Positions 44,870 through 53,036 of a stretch of DNA of 64,000 bases are shown one piece after another (positions within the stretch are counted from its first letter, which is position 1; every line of letters starts with the position of its first letter). The DNA comes from Acidimicrobiia bacterium UBA5794. Its GTDB lineage: Bacteria > Actinomycetota > Acidimicrobiia > Spongiisociales > UBA5794. The stretch lies in NCBI GenBank assembly GCA_002418265.1, contig DIDS01000010.1:62001-126000 (forward strand), read 5' to 3'. A program made the translations under genes and the position numbers. Under the pieces are notes generated by a model. It saw nothing but the letters and a program-made list of their open reading frames with translations. It had not been told where the DNA came from and searched no databases.

Positions 44870-44875
44870 AGACTA
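44870..44875 (-). promoter_or_regulatory. Putative -10 element (TAGTCT), leaderless M3 peptidase gene
   Basis: On the minus strand TAGTCT ends 6 bases before the ATG at 44863, with no ribosome-binding site. It lies in the 25-bp spacer after the EEP-like gene. Confidence 0.4.
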
Positions 44876-44888
44876 CGGCGGGTTGTGA

Positions 44889-45872
44889 TCAGGCGGTTGG
44901 GCCGACGGTGAAGCTCACCGGGAGTTGGCCGGCGCTGATGTCGGGACCAGTTTTCAGGTCGATGGGTGTGATCGTGGAGGTCATGAGGACGACGTCCAGG
45001 GGGAGACCGAGCCATCCACCGATGACGGGGAACCTCGATGCGTTCGTCGTTGACAGGTAACCCTTGCCCTCGGTCGCATCGCGTAGATCGGTATTGGAGA
45101 GCAGGTCACGCATGCCATATGTCCATCGCGTCGCACCAAGGTTTCCGACGACGACGACGGGGTGTGTGGCGCTCGCCGTGATGGCCCTGATCGTGTCAAG
45201 TCGTGCCGAAAGGCGCTCAGCGTCAGAACTGGACGCAGCGGTCGGACCCGCTGCAGTGACGATTTCATAAACTCGGCCAGCGCTATCGGTGGTGATACGT
45301 ACCACGGTGTCCGTACCGACGCCGGTTGGGGTGACCGCAACCTCCCAAGCCGTCCTGGCGAGCACGATCATGCCTGCGGTGTTCTCGATCTCGGGTTCGA
45401 GAAGCACCATCCAATCGGTATCTATCTGTGCGACTTGCTCGACGATCGTGGACGTACCACTACTGATGAGGAGCAGATCAGCATCCGATTCCCTGAGCCA
45501 GTCGGTTGCCTGGTTGCGATTGCTGAAACCACCGCTTGCATCGAGATGAACGATCGCCAGGCTGTCTTCACCGGTCGACTCAGGCTGCGAACCGGTCCAC
45601 AGAGGCAGCATCACGACGGCGTTGGCGATGAGCGCCGCAACGAGGATGATCAGCATCCATCCCTTGGCGGAAAGGGCGTACACAACGGCCGAGACGAGGA
45701 GAATCCACAGCAGATACCAACGCAGGTTTGCGAGATAGTCAAAGACCCACCAGGTGGATCCAAAGAAGGCGACAACCGTCGCGAGTGCAGCCAGTCCACC
45801 AAGGATCATCGATCCAAAGATCAATGCGAGGCGGAAGCCCGCAACGGTTCCGGTGTCAGTCCATGTAATCAC
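44889..45872 (-). CDS. Membrane protein with catalytically degenerate endonuclease/exonuclease/phosphatase (EEP) domain
   Basis: A 327-residue protein. Three N-terminal hydrophobic helices (LALIFGSMILGGLAALATVV, then two more to VVMLPLW) are followed by an EEP fold resembling actinobacterial membrane EEP proteins. Expected catalytic residues are missing: the GDFNA-type motif reads VVGNLGATRW (Asp and Asn lost), the terminal SDHxPV reads SAGQLPV (His lost), and the QE motif is ISSGTS (Glu lost). The fold is therefore probably non-catalytic. The GTG start at 45872 overlaps the upstream stop (GTGA), coupling it to the beta-propeller lipoprotein gene; the ATG at 45980 would overlap that gene by 112 bases. 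Confidence 0.75.
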   Translation of the reverse strand: MITWTDTGTVAGFRLALIFGSMILGGLAALATVVAFFGSTWWVFDYLANLRWYLLWILLVSAVVYALSAKGWMLIILVAALIANAVVMLPLWTGSQPESTGEDSLAIVHLDASGGFSNRNQATDWLRESDADLLLISSGTSTIVEQVAQIDTDWMVLLEPEIENTAGMIVLARTAWEVAVTPTGVGTDTVVRITTDSAGRVYEIVTAAGPTAASSSDAERLSARLDTIRAITASATHPVVVVGNLGATRWTYGMRDLLSNTDLRDATEGKGYLSTTNASRFPVIGGWLGLPLDVVLMTSTITPIDLKTGPDISAGQLPVSFTVGPTA

Positions 45873-47458
45873 GAACCGAAAGCGTACAGGAACCCGTCGC
45901 GCGAACCTACGAATATTTGCCCGTTCCAGATCGCGGGTGTCGCCTCGATACATCCACCAGTCGTGATCGTTGTCTCCCACATCTCGACGGGGGCGAGAGG
46001 ATCGTCCAAGTTGTAGGCACGAAGGCCATGCTCCTCGTTGAGGCAGTTCGTGATGATGAGAAGGGTGTCATCGACGATCAGGGGCGACGACCAAGCGTTG
46101 GCACCGACGTAGTCGGTCCACACGACCTCGCCCGTGTCGGTGTTGACCGCGAGAAGATCCCCGCTGTCTGCAACGACGAAAAGTAACCCGTCCTCGCTCA
46201 GGGCGGGCGTCGCCCAGGCCCCGGTGTCCTGACCCCGCGCGGCTGGAAGTTCGACGCTCCAGACGATTGGACTCAGATCATTCAAACTGGTGGCAGGGAT
46301 CGACGTGTCGAGCTTGACCAGTTGGCCGACTTCTCTGACACGGCGCGCAGCGGTGTTGTTCGTCTTCTCGTGGTCGGCGTGCGCCACGACATAGATGAAT
46401 CCCTCTTTGTCGATGACGATTGTTGAGTCGGTGTCATCACCCATCCAGAAGTCGAAGAACACCTCGGCGTTGCCGTTCTCGATATCGGAGAGATCGACGC
46501 CAACAACGCGTCCGGCACTTGTGGCGAAGTACGCCTTCTGACCAAACACGGCAGTTGAATTCTCGATGGAGTGTTGGCGACCCAACAGGTCGTAGAGCTC
46601 GTCGGTCCATGCGGGCATTTGGAAGACCACTTCGGGGGCAACCGTGACCATGCCGTCGGCGTCGTATCCGCGGTTGAGCTTGATTGCGAACCACCACGAA
46701 TTCTCGCCACCTTCATAGAGCATGTCGTCGATCACGACGGGATTCGAATCCCAGTCGTCGTTCCACATTCCCTCGACAGACTTGGCATGGAGCGACCAGA
46801 CCTCGCGTACCTCGTCGCCGTCGAGTGCAAGGATCCGAAATCGGGGATCTCTTGAGCCCGTGTACAGGAGCGGATAGCCGTCGGGGTCGAGCGTTGGGGT
46901 TCCCTTGATGATGTCGCCCATGTCGTAGTCGGGCCTCAGACGTTCTCCGGTAGCAGCATTGAGGAAATGGATTTTCTTGTCGTACGCACCGAAGATGACC
47001 TCAGTGATGCCGTCTTCACGTTCGTATACCAGGGGTTGCCCCGTCCAACCCATACCGGACCACCACTTTTCCTGGTTGCCGACCGGCGAGTTTCCGGACA
47101 TGGGCTCGTTAGGAAACCGCCACTGCTGCGTTGGCGGTGTATCGCTGATTGGCCCTGTCCCGTAGAACGTCCGCGTTGGATTCCCGCGGAACATGGTGAG
47201 ACCGTTGACCGAGCCCCACGGCTGGAACACCGTCTCAGGTGTGACCACACCGGTTGGTCGTTCGGGGACGGTCGTGGTCGTTGTGGTAGGGGGACTCGTT
47301 GGGGTGGTGGAACCAATATCCGAATCGGGTGTTGTTGTGATCGGCGGGAAAGTTGTAACGGAGCCCTCTGGGTTTGCGGCAATGACGTTTTCTCCTCCGG
47401 CGACACAAGCGGACACCAGAAGAGCAAGCGAGGAGAGGAGGAGGACGGCTTTGCGCAT
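45869..47458 (-). CDS. Secreted PQQ-like beta-propeller lipoprotein
   Basis: A 529-residue exported protein. The signal peptide RKAVLLLSSLALLVSAC ends in a lipobox (LVSAC). A Thr/Pro-rich spacer (SPPTTTTTTVPERP) and a multi-bladed beta-propeller follow, with PQQ-type repeats such as GAYDKKIHFLNAATGERL, AVNTDTGEVVWTDYVG and IFVGSRDGFLYAFGS. No PQQ-dehydrogenase catalytic motif is seen; BamB-like scaffolding or binding is more likely. ATG 47458 has TACACT 8 bases upstream. It is coupled by 4 bases to the degenerate EEP membrane protein. Confidence 0.85.
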   Translation of the reverse strand: MRKAVLLLSSLALLVSACVAGGENVIAANPEGSVTTFPPITTTPDSDIGSTTPTSPPTTTTTTVPERPTGVVTPETVFQPWGSVNGLTMFRGNPTRTFYGTGPISDTPPTQQWRFPNEPMSGNSPVGNQEKWWSGMGWTGQPLVYEREDGITEVIFGAYDKKIHFLNAATGERLRPDYDMGDIIKGTPTLDPDGYPLLYTGSRDPRFRILALDGDEVREVWSLHAKSVEGMWNDDWDSNPVVIDDMLYEGGENSWWFAIKLNRGYDADGMVTVAPEVVFQMPAWTDELYDLLGRQHSIENSTAVFGQKAYFATSAGRVVGVDLSDIENGNAEVFFDFWMGDDTDSTIVIDKEGFIYVVAHADHEKTNNTAARRVREVGQLVKLDTSIPATSLNDLSPIVWSVELPAARGQDTGAWATPALSEDGLLFVVADSGDLLAVNTDTGEVVWTDYVGANAWSSPLIVDDTLLIITNCLNEEHGLRAYNLDDPLAPVEMWETTITTGGCIEATPAIWNGQIFVGSRDGFLYAFGS

Positions 47459-47466
47459 CGCGGACG

Positions 47467-47472
47467 AGTGTA
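47467..47472 (-). promoter_or_regulatory. Putative -10 element (TACACT) for the beta-propeller lipoprotein
   Basis: On the minus strand TACACT ends 8 bases before the ATG at 47458; no ribosome-binding site is visible. Confidence 0.45.
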
Positions 47473-47486
47473 GAGATGGACCCCTT

Positions 47487-47778
47487 GTATTCCGGGCACC
47501 GTATTCCGGGCACCGTATTCCGGGCACCTTGTATTCCGATGACCCACGTCAGACGTCAGACGTCAGAAGTCAGGAGTCAGATGCCCCCCTGCGCAGCAGC
47601 GCCTGCCGTGCAGGTGCTGCTCCGCGTCCCCCCGCGAGCGGGGGGACGGGAAGAACCGTTCTCCCGCAGGGACAAGACCGTCCTCCCGCGGAGCGGGGGG
47701 ACGCGACGAGCGCAGTGAGGAGCAGGGGGCTCTGATACCCCACGAGCTGAAGGCTGTGGGCTGTGAGCAGCGAGCACC
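47487..47778 (+). repeat. Composite repeat: 14-mers, two heptad arrays and GC-rich hairpins
   Basis: GTATTCCGGGCACC occurs three times in tandem (47487-47528; 14 bp is two heptad lengths). ACGTCAG, AAGTCAG and GAGTCAG heptads follow (five, 47546-47580). Then comes a GC-rich block in the orientation of the 21-kb unit (47583-47730) containing GTCCCCCCGCGAGCGGGGGGAC-like hairpins, and finally GAGCTGA, AGGCTGT, GGGCTGT, GAGCAGC, GAGCACC heptads (47744-47778). It fills the 345-bp space between two divergent genes; no gene is seen in it. Confidence 0.9.
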
Positions 47779-47790
47779 GGCGAGCAGTCG

Positions 47791-47796
47791 TAGTCT
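47791..47796 (+). promoter_or_regulatory. Putative -10 element (TAGTCT), leaderless yihY-like gene
   Basis: TAGTCT ends 7 bases before the ATG at 47804. The heptad array ends 12 bases upstream of it. Confidence 0.45.
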
Positions 47797-47803
47797 GTCC
47801 CGC

Positions 47804-48646
47804 ATGGAAAGAGCTGTCCAATTCGGCACAATGTTGTTCAAAGACGGCCTTGTGCTGTGGCGCCGCGGTGATCCGCTCCTCATGGGTGCCGCGATCGCGT
47901 ACAACTCACTCTTTGCATTGGTGCCGCTTGGGATCGCATTCGTTTCCGTGCTCACCTTGTTCAGCGGTTCGGACGCCCTCATCGACAACGTTTTCGAATG
48001 GCTCTCCACCTCATTGCCGCCACAGCTTGCCTCCTTCTTGTCTGACATCCTTCGCCAATCGGTCGATGTCGTGTCGGGAGACCGCCTCGTCATCCTCGTC
48101 GTGTCGATTCTGGTGGCCCTTTGGTCTGGCTCGAGAGCCGTTTACGCCATCCAGAAGTCGCTCCGGCTGGTACAGGGGACAATCGATGAGCGCGGTTACA
48201 TCCGTGCCCGATTGACAGGCGTCGTGGTCACGGTTGGAGGGGGTATCGCGATCATGGTGGCCTATGGAGCCATGCTGATCGGAGAGAATGCTTGGCAGGA
48301 GATCACCGAAACGCTCAATCTGCCGGGTGTTGGGTTCACGAGAACTGCGGTGGTACTCGCTTCCCTGCTGTGGGTCTTTGCTCTGCTCTTCGTGATCTAC
48401 CGATTCGGTCCACCCGAACCGCTCCCGTACGCCGCCATCAATGCGGCGGCAGTGACCGTTGTTCTCTACCTGGGCACGATCATTGCCGGTGCACTGCTCC
48501 CACGGGTTTCGAACCAGGCGATTGCTGTGTTTGGATCGGTCGGAGTGATCCTTCTGTGGCTCTATTTCGTGGGTGTTGTCGTTGTCTCGCTCCCTCTTGG
48601 AACGCTGGCTCTGCTCTCTGTTCTTGAGAAGTTTGACCAGCAGTAG
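47804..48646 (+). CDS. YihY/BrkB family inner membrane protein
   Basis: A 280-residue membrane protein with about six transmembrane helices. Family motifs: GDPLLMGAAIAYNSLFALVPLG near the start, LVALWSGSRAVYAIQKSL, YRFGPPEPLPY and VSNQAIAVFGSVGVILLWLYFVG. The family was once called ribonuclease BN by error; its role is unknown, with transport suggested. ATG 47804 fits the family N-terminus and the -10 element; the longer frame starts in repeat sequence. An ABC exporter pair follows 9 bases after the stop, so they probably share a transcript. Confidence 0.9.
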   Translation: MERAVQFGTMLFKDGLVLWRRGDPLLMGAAIAYNSLFALVPLGIAFVSVLTLFSGSDALIDNVFEWLSTSLPPQLASFLSDILRQSVDVVSGDRLVILVVSILVALWSGSRAVYAIQKSLRLVQGTIDERGYIRARLTGVVVTVGGGIAIMVAYGAMLIGENAWQEITETLNLPGVGFTRTAVVLASLLWVFALLFVIYRFGPPEPLPYAAINAAAVTVVLYLGTIIAGALLPRVSNQAIAVFGSVGVILLWLYFVGVVVVSLPLGTLALLSVLEKFDQQ

Positions 48647-48655
48647 CCTCGGAGA

Positions 48656-50428
48656 ATGGCTGCAGCTAACTCCAGGATCCGTGACCTCACCGACGGATTG
48701 CGGCTTCTCAAGCAGGTTCTGGTCCGATACCGCCGAATAGCGACCATTTCGATCCTGGGTGCCGTCGTGTGGATGGTGGCGGTCGTGGCGATCCCGTACT
48801 TCGTCGGTGCCATCGTCGACGTGGCTGTCGGGGAGGGAGACACATCGAAGGTCTGGCCATTTCTCGTAGCATTGCTCGTTGCGGGGGCCATTCAGGCGGT
48901 TGGAATCTCGATCCGCCGATTCTTCGGTTTTCGGTTCTCGTATCGTGCCGAGGCTGATCTGCGGAACAAGATCTTCACCCACATTCAGCGGCTGGCCTTC
49001 AGCTTTCACGATGTCACGTCCACGGGTGAACTCATGGCCCGGGCGGGTTCCGATCTTTCCCAACTCCGTCTCATTCTTGCAATGCTTCCGATAACGATTG
49101 CAAACCTCATGATGTTCACGGTGGTGACCATTGTGCTCGTGATCATCGATCCGGTGCTTGGCGGGGTAGCAGCGCTGATGATCCCCGCTCTCCTGTTCAC
49201 CTCAGCCAGATTTGCAACCCGGGTCGTCGGCTTCTCATTTGGCATTCAGCAGGCGCTTTCAAAGCTCTCACACGTTGTTGAGGAGTCCGTCACCGGGATT
49301 GAGGTCGTCAAGAGCTATGGACAAGAGGATCAGCAGCACAGGAAACTCGACGTGACTGCGTACTCGATCTATCGATCGGCCATGGGGCTTGCACGTGAGC
49401 GGGCGGTCCATCGCCCACTGTTTGAGATCATCCCTGCCCTTGGCACGGTTGCCGTGCTTGCCGTTGGCGGTATCAGGGTGGTGGACGGAGCGATCACGCC
49501 CGGGGAGTTTGTCGCCTTTACGCAGTACCTCGCCGTGATGGTGCTCCCGCTGATGATTACTGGCTGGTTCTTCGCCAACCTGCCGCGTTCGGCGGCGGCA
49601 GCCACCCGGATTGATGCGCTGCTGGTGACCGACCCAGAGATTGAGGAGTCCCCTCATGCGACCAAGCTGAACGACGGTCCGGGCGAGGTCGTCTTTCGTG
49701 ACGTGTCGTTCTCGTACCCCGACGGCACCGAAGTTCTTCGTGACGTCAACTTGGTGATTCCCGGCGGCACGTCCGTCGGTGTGGTTGGTGCGACGGGGTC
49801 GGGCAAGACCACACTGGGGCACCTGATTCCACGGTTCTATGACGTTTCTGCCGGAAGTGTTTCGATCGACGGCGTTGATGTACGCATGGTCGGTCTGGAT
49901 GAACTGCGTAATGAGGTCGCCGTTGTGTTCCAAGAGTCGTTCCTGTTCTCGGCATCGGTTGCTGACAACATCAGAGTTGGAGATCCAATGGCAACCGACC
50001 AACAGGTTCGAGCTGCGGCGAGGCTGTCGAAGGCCCACGACTTCATCTGCGAGATGCCGGATGGATACGAGACCATTGTGGGTGAACGCGGTGCAACGCT
50101 TTCAGGCGGTCAACGACAGAGAGTCAGTCTTGCGCGAGGTGTTGTGAGGGATCCTCGCGTCTTGATTCTCGACGATGCGACCTCGTCCGTCGATGCTTTG
50201 GTGGAATCAGAGATTCAAGCTGCTTTGCGTCAGGTGATGGCAGGTCGGACCACCGTGATCATTGCTCACAGAACCTCGACCCTCGCCCTTGTTGACAATG
50301 TCGCGTTCATTGAAGATGGAGCAATCGTCGCATTCGGCCCTCATGACGAACTCTTGCACGACGTCCCACGCTACGGCGAAGTTCTCGCTGCGACGGGTGG
50401 AGACACCGGGGAGCACGTGACAGCATGA
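48656..50428 (+). CDS. ABC exporter subunit 1 (fused permease-ATPase, degenerate catalytic Glu)
   Basis: A 590-residue half-transporter: six-helix type I exporter domain (residues ~20-320), then a nucleotide-binding domain with Walker A GATGSGKTT, signature LSGGQRQRVSLAR and Walker B ILDDATSSVD. The residue after Walker B, normally the catalytic Glu, is Asp. The partner has the reverse defect, so the two form a heterodimer with one competent ATPase site (as in BmrCD, TM287/288). Substrate is unknown. GGAG precedes the ATG. It overlaps subunit 2 by 4 bases. Confidence 0.93.
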   Translation: MAAANSRIRDLTDGLRLLKQVLVRYRRIATISILGAVVWMVAVVAIPYFVGAIVDVAVGEGDTSKVWPFLVALLVAGAIQAVGISIRRFFGFRFSYRAEADLRNKIFTHIQRLAFSFHDVTSTGELMARAGSDLSQLRLILAMLPITIANLMMFTVVTIVLVIIDPVLGGVAALMIPALLFTSARFATRVVGFSFGIQQALSKLSHVVEESVTGIEVVKSYGQEDQQHRKLDVTAYSIYRSAMGLARERAVHRPLFEIIPALGTVAVLAVGGIRVVDGAITPGEFVAFTQYLAVMVLPLMITGWFFANLPRSAAAATRIDALLVTDPEIEESPHATKLNDGPGEVVFRDVSFSYPDGTEVLRDVNLVIPGGTSVGVVGATGSGKTTLGHLIPRFYDVSAGSVSIDGVDVRMVGLDELRNEVAVVFQESFLFSASVADNIRVGDPMATDQQVRAAARLSKAHDFICEMPDGYETIVGERGATLSGGQRQRVSLARGVVRDPRVLILDDATSSVDALVESEIQAALRQVMAGRTTVIIAHRTSTLALVDNVAFIEDGAIVAFGPHDELLHDVPRYGEVLAATGGDTGEHVTA

Positions 50429-52200
50429 AGTACATGTCTGCTGCTGGGAATCGAAGAATTGAGAAGCCCGGGACCTTGATCCTGCGGGCGGCACGTATCG
50501 CTCCAAGGCTCAAGTGGCCGTTCATCGGAGCCGTCGGAATTGCCATTCTGGCCACTTTCATCCGCCTCCTCGGGCCATTGTTCGTGCGAGGGGGAATTGA
50601 CGACGGGATCAGCCAAGGAGACAAGAACGTGATCCTTGTCGCGGCGGCGCTCTGGACCGGTGCTCTGCTGATCCAATACGTGCTGAATGCTGCATCACAG
50701 TGGTCGATCGCCTACGTCGGTGAGCAGTATCTGGTGAGTCTTCGCAGTACCGTGTTCCAGCGACTTCTTCACCTCGATATGGGGTTCTATTCGCGCTCAA
50801 AGAGTGGCGTGTTGGTGTCGCGAATGACCTCTGACATCGAGTCGCTCCAGGAGTTCGCATCAGACGGTGCTGTCATGGCGCTGTCAAATTTTCTGACCGT
50901 CCTCGGTGTCGCGGTAGCTCTGGTGCTCGTCGATTGGCAGATGGCAGTAGCCGTGTTCGCTGTTGTGGCCGTACTCCTTGTGGTGTCCGTCGTGTTTCAG
51001 CGACAGGCACGTCGCGCGTATGACCTTGTCCGAGAGCGTATTGGATCGGTCCTGGCAACCCTCCAGGAGGGGATCACCGGGGTTCGGGTGGTCCAGGCCT
51101 TTACCCAAGAGGGGCCGCAGGCATCGACGTTCGGTCGCGTGAACGAACGCCACTACGAGGCGAATATGCAGGTTGCAAGGGCGATTGCCTGGTATTTCCC
51201 TTTGGTGTCGTTTCTCAGGGTCGTCGCACTCGCGGCAGCACTCGGCATTGGATCGATGCGTGTTATCGATGGAACACTGTCCGTGGGGACACTCGTGGCG
51301 TTCCTGTTGTACCTCGATTGGTTCTTCCAACCGATCATCAACCTTTCACAGGTGTACAACCTCCTGCAGTCAGCACTTGCCGCCCTCGCCAAGCTATTCA
51401 CCCTTGTCGATGAGCCGGTCATCATCGGCGAAAGGGAGGGTGCCTATGACCTGCCGACACCCGTGGAAGGTGCGATCGACCTTGATCATGTCGGATTCTC
51501 ATATATCGATGGTGTTCCAGTCCTTGACGACATCAACATCAGTGCCGGGTCTGGAGAACGGATCGCGATCGTTGGTGAAACCGGTTCGGGCAAGTCAACG
51601 ATCGCCAAACTCATCGTTCGGTTCTATGACCCAAGCAGTGGTGCTGTTCGCATCGACGGACACGATCTCGCCGACGTGACTGCTCGCTCACGGGCCGAAT
51701 CGCTGTCTCTCATTCCTCAAGACAGCTTTCTGTTCTCGGGATCGCTGCGTGACAATCTCGTGTACGCGGACCCGGATGCATCCGACGACGAGGTCTGGAG
51801 CGTCCTTGAGACGATGGGGATTGATGAGTGGGTTCGATCGCTGCCAGATGGTCTTGACACAGAAGTGCGCGAGAGGGGAGGACGGTTCTCCGCGGGTGAG
51901 CGTCAGCTGGTCGCTCTTGCTCGGGCATTCCTCGCCGATCCCGCGGTGATCGTTCTCGATGAGGCAACGTCCAACCTTGATCCCGAGACCGAGGTCGCGG
52001 TTGAATCAGCCCTGCGTGCCTTGTTGGCAGATCGAACGTCGATCGTGATCGCACACCGGCTGCGTTCGGCCGAACGAGCCGATCGAGTCGTGATGATTGC
52101 CGACGGCAAGATCATTGCCAAGGGAACACACGAGGAACTCTCGGTGTCCTCACCCCAGTACAAGGAACTCGTCGACGTGTGGAAGGTCGGGTTGGCCTGA
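50425..52200 (+). CDS. ABC exporter subunit 2 (fused permease-ATPase, degenerate signature)
   Basis: A 591-residue half-transporter with the same layout. Walker A is GETGSGKST and Walker B ILDEATSNLD-like (VIVLDEATSNLD) with the normal catalytic Glu, but the signature reads FSAGERQLVALAR rather than LSGGQ. The competent ATP site should therefore be built from this subunit's Walker motifs and subunit 1's LSGGQ. It overlaps subunit 1 (ATGA) and is followed directly by a strong hairpin. Confidence 0.93.
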   Translation: MKYMSAAGNRRIEKPGTLILRAARIAPRLKWPFIGAVGIAILATFIRLLGPLFVRGGIDDGISQGDKNVILVAAALWTGALLIQYVLNAASQWSIAYVGEQYLVSLRSTVFQRLLHLDMGFYSRSKSGVLVSRMTSDIESLQEFASDGAVMALSNFLTVLGVAVALVLVDWQMAVAVFAVVAVLLVVSVVFQRQARRAYDLVRERIGSVLATLQEGITGVRVVQAFTQEGPQASTFGRVNERHYEANMQVARAIAWYFPLVSFLRVVALAAALGIGSMRVIDGTLSVGTLVAFLLYLDWFFQPIINLSQVYNLLQSALAALAKLFTLVDEPVIIGEREGAYDLPTPVEGAIDLDHVGFSYIDGVPVLDDINISAGSGERIAIVGETGSGKSTIAKLIVRFYDPSSGAVRIDGHDLADVTARSRAESLSLIPQDSFLFSGSLRDNLVYADPDASDDEVWSVLETMGIDEWVRSLPDGLDTEVRERGGRFSAGERQLVALARAFLADPAVIVLDEATSNLDPETEVAVESALRALLADRTSIVIAHRLRSAERADRVVMIADGKIIAKGTHEELSVSSPQYKELVDVWKVGLA

Positions 52201-52221
52201 GGCTCGGGCAGCGCCCGAGCC
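52201..52221 (+). terminator. Hairpin after the ABC exporter operon
   Basis: GGCTCGGGC-AGC-GCCCGAGCC is a perfect 9-bp stem with a 3-nt loop starting immediately after the stop codon. The following sequence is CAGCTTT heptads rather than a run of T, so termination may be imperfect or Rho-assisted. Confidence 0.6.
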
Positions 52222-52304
52222 AGCTTTCAGCTTTCAGCTTTCAGCTTCGGTCATCGGTCATCTGACTTCTGACTTCTGACTTCTGACTTCTGACTTCTGA
52301 CTTC
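52221..52304 (+). repeat. Twelve in-register heptads of three sequence types
   Basis: CAGCTTT three times, CAGCTTC, GGTCATC twice and TGACTTC six times run without a break in phase for 84 bp. This is the longest heptad array in the window and shows that the 7-bp register is kept across changes of sequence. Confidence 0.95.
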
Positions 52305-52313
52305 TGACCTGTC

Positions 52314-52319
52314 TAGCCT
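52314..52319 (+). promoter_or_regulatory. Putative -10 element (TAGCCT), leaderless FMN-binding protein gene
   Basis: TAGCCT ends 6 bases before the ATG at 52326, just downstream of the long heptad array. Confidence 0.45.
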
Positions 52320-52325
52320 GCTGGT

Positions 52326-52970
52326 ATGTCTTTCAATCCCAGCGAACGTACGCGGGTCAAACGGCTTCCTGAGCGGGGGGTCTATGACACCGACATGATC
52401 CACTCGGTGCTCGATGAGGCTCCGATCTGTCATATCGGGTTCGTCGCCGATCATGGGCCGGTCGTCATCCCAACGATTCATGCCAGAGTTGATGACACTC
52501 TCTATCTTCATGGATCTCCCGCATCAGCGATGTTGCGGTCGACGCCGGGCGAACAGGTGTGTATCACCGTGACGATTCTCGACGGTCTTGTTGTTGCCCG
52601 CTCAGCGTTCCACCATTCGATGAACTACCGATCGGTCGTCATATTTGGTGAGCCACGGATCGTGGACGATCCAGCCGAACGCATGATCGCACTTGAGGCC
52701 ATCACGAACCACGTCATCCCCGGCCGATGGGATGAGTCTCGTCTTCCGAACGACAAGGAAGACCGTGGAACCAAACTTCTTGCAGTGAAGCTCGACGAAG
52801 CATCCATGAAGATGCGATCGGGACCTCCGGGTGACGATGACGAGGACATGGATCTTGACATATGGGCAGGTGTTGTCCCCCTGACGCTCACGGCGGGGGA
52901 GCCCCTCAGCGCACCAGACCTGAAGCCAGGGATTCCGGTGCCACCATCGGTACAGAACTACGGCGTCTGA
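52326..52970 (+). CDS. Pyridoxamine 5'-phosphate oxidase-like (FMN-binding split barrel) family protein
   Basis: A 214-residue flavin-binding split-barrel protein of the NimA/Pyridox_ox_2 type: RVKRLPERGVYDTDMIHSVLDEAPICHIGF at the start, VVIPTIHARVDDTLYLHGSPASAML (FMN phosphate region) and CITVTILDGLVVARSAFHHSMNYRSVVIFG. Such proteins bind FMN or F420 and reduce or sequester small molecules; the real substrate is unknown. A conserved His (PTIHAR) matches the nitroimidazole-reductase branch. The stop codon is the TGA of the first heptad of the next repeat. Confidence 0.87.
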   Translation: MSFNPSERTRVKRLPERGVYDTDMIHSVLDEAPICHIGFVADHGPVVIPTIHARVDDTLYLHGSPASAMLRSTPGEQVCITVTILDGLVVARSAFHHSMNYRSVVIFGEPRIVDDPAERMIALEAITNHVIPGRWDESRLPNDKEDRGTKLLAVKLDEASMKMRSGPPGDDDEDMDLDIWAGVVPLTLTAGEPLSAPDLKPGIPVPPSVQNYGV

Positions 52971-52988
52971 CGTCTGACGTCTGACTTC
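52961..52988 (+). repeat. Heptad array (TGACGTC type) overlapping a stop codon
   Basis: CGGCGTC, TGACGTC, TGACGTC and TGACTTC in register. The coding sequence ends at the first TGA (52968-52970). Confidence 0.85.
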
Positions 52989-53036
52989 TGGAAACGCTGG
53001 GTCATCCGGGGACTCTGCAACACGACACTGCCGGTT

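Noticed and set aside
47804..48646. Ribonuclease BN
   Set aside because: YihY/BrkB proteins carried this name by mistake; no nuclease motif is present.
52221..52304. Possible CRISPR array
   Set aside because: Repeats are 7 bp with no spacers of constant length, and no cas genes occur in the window.
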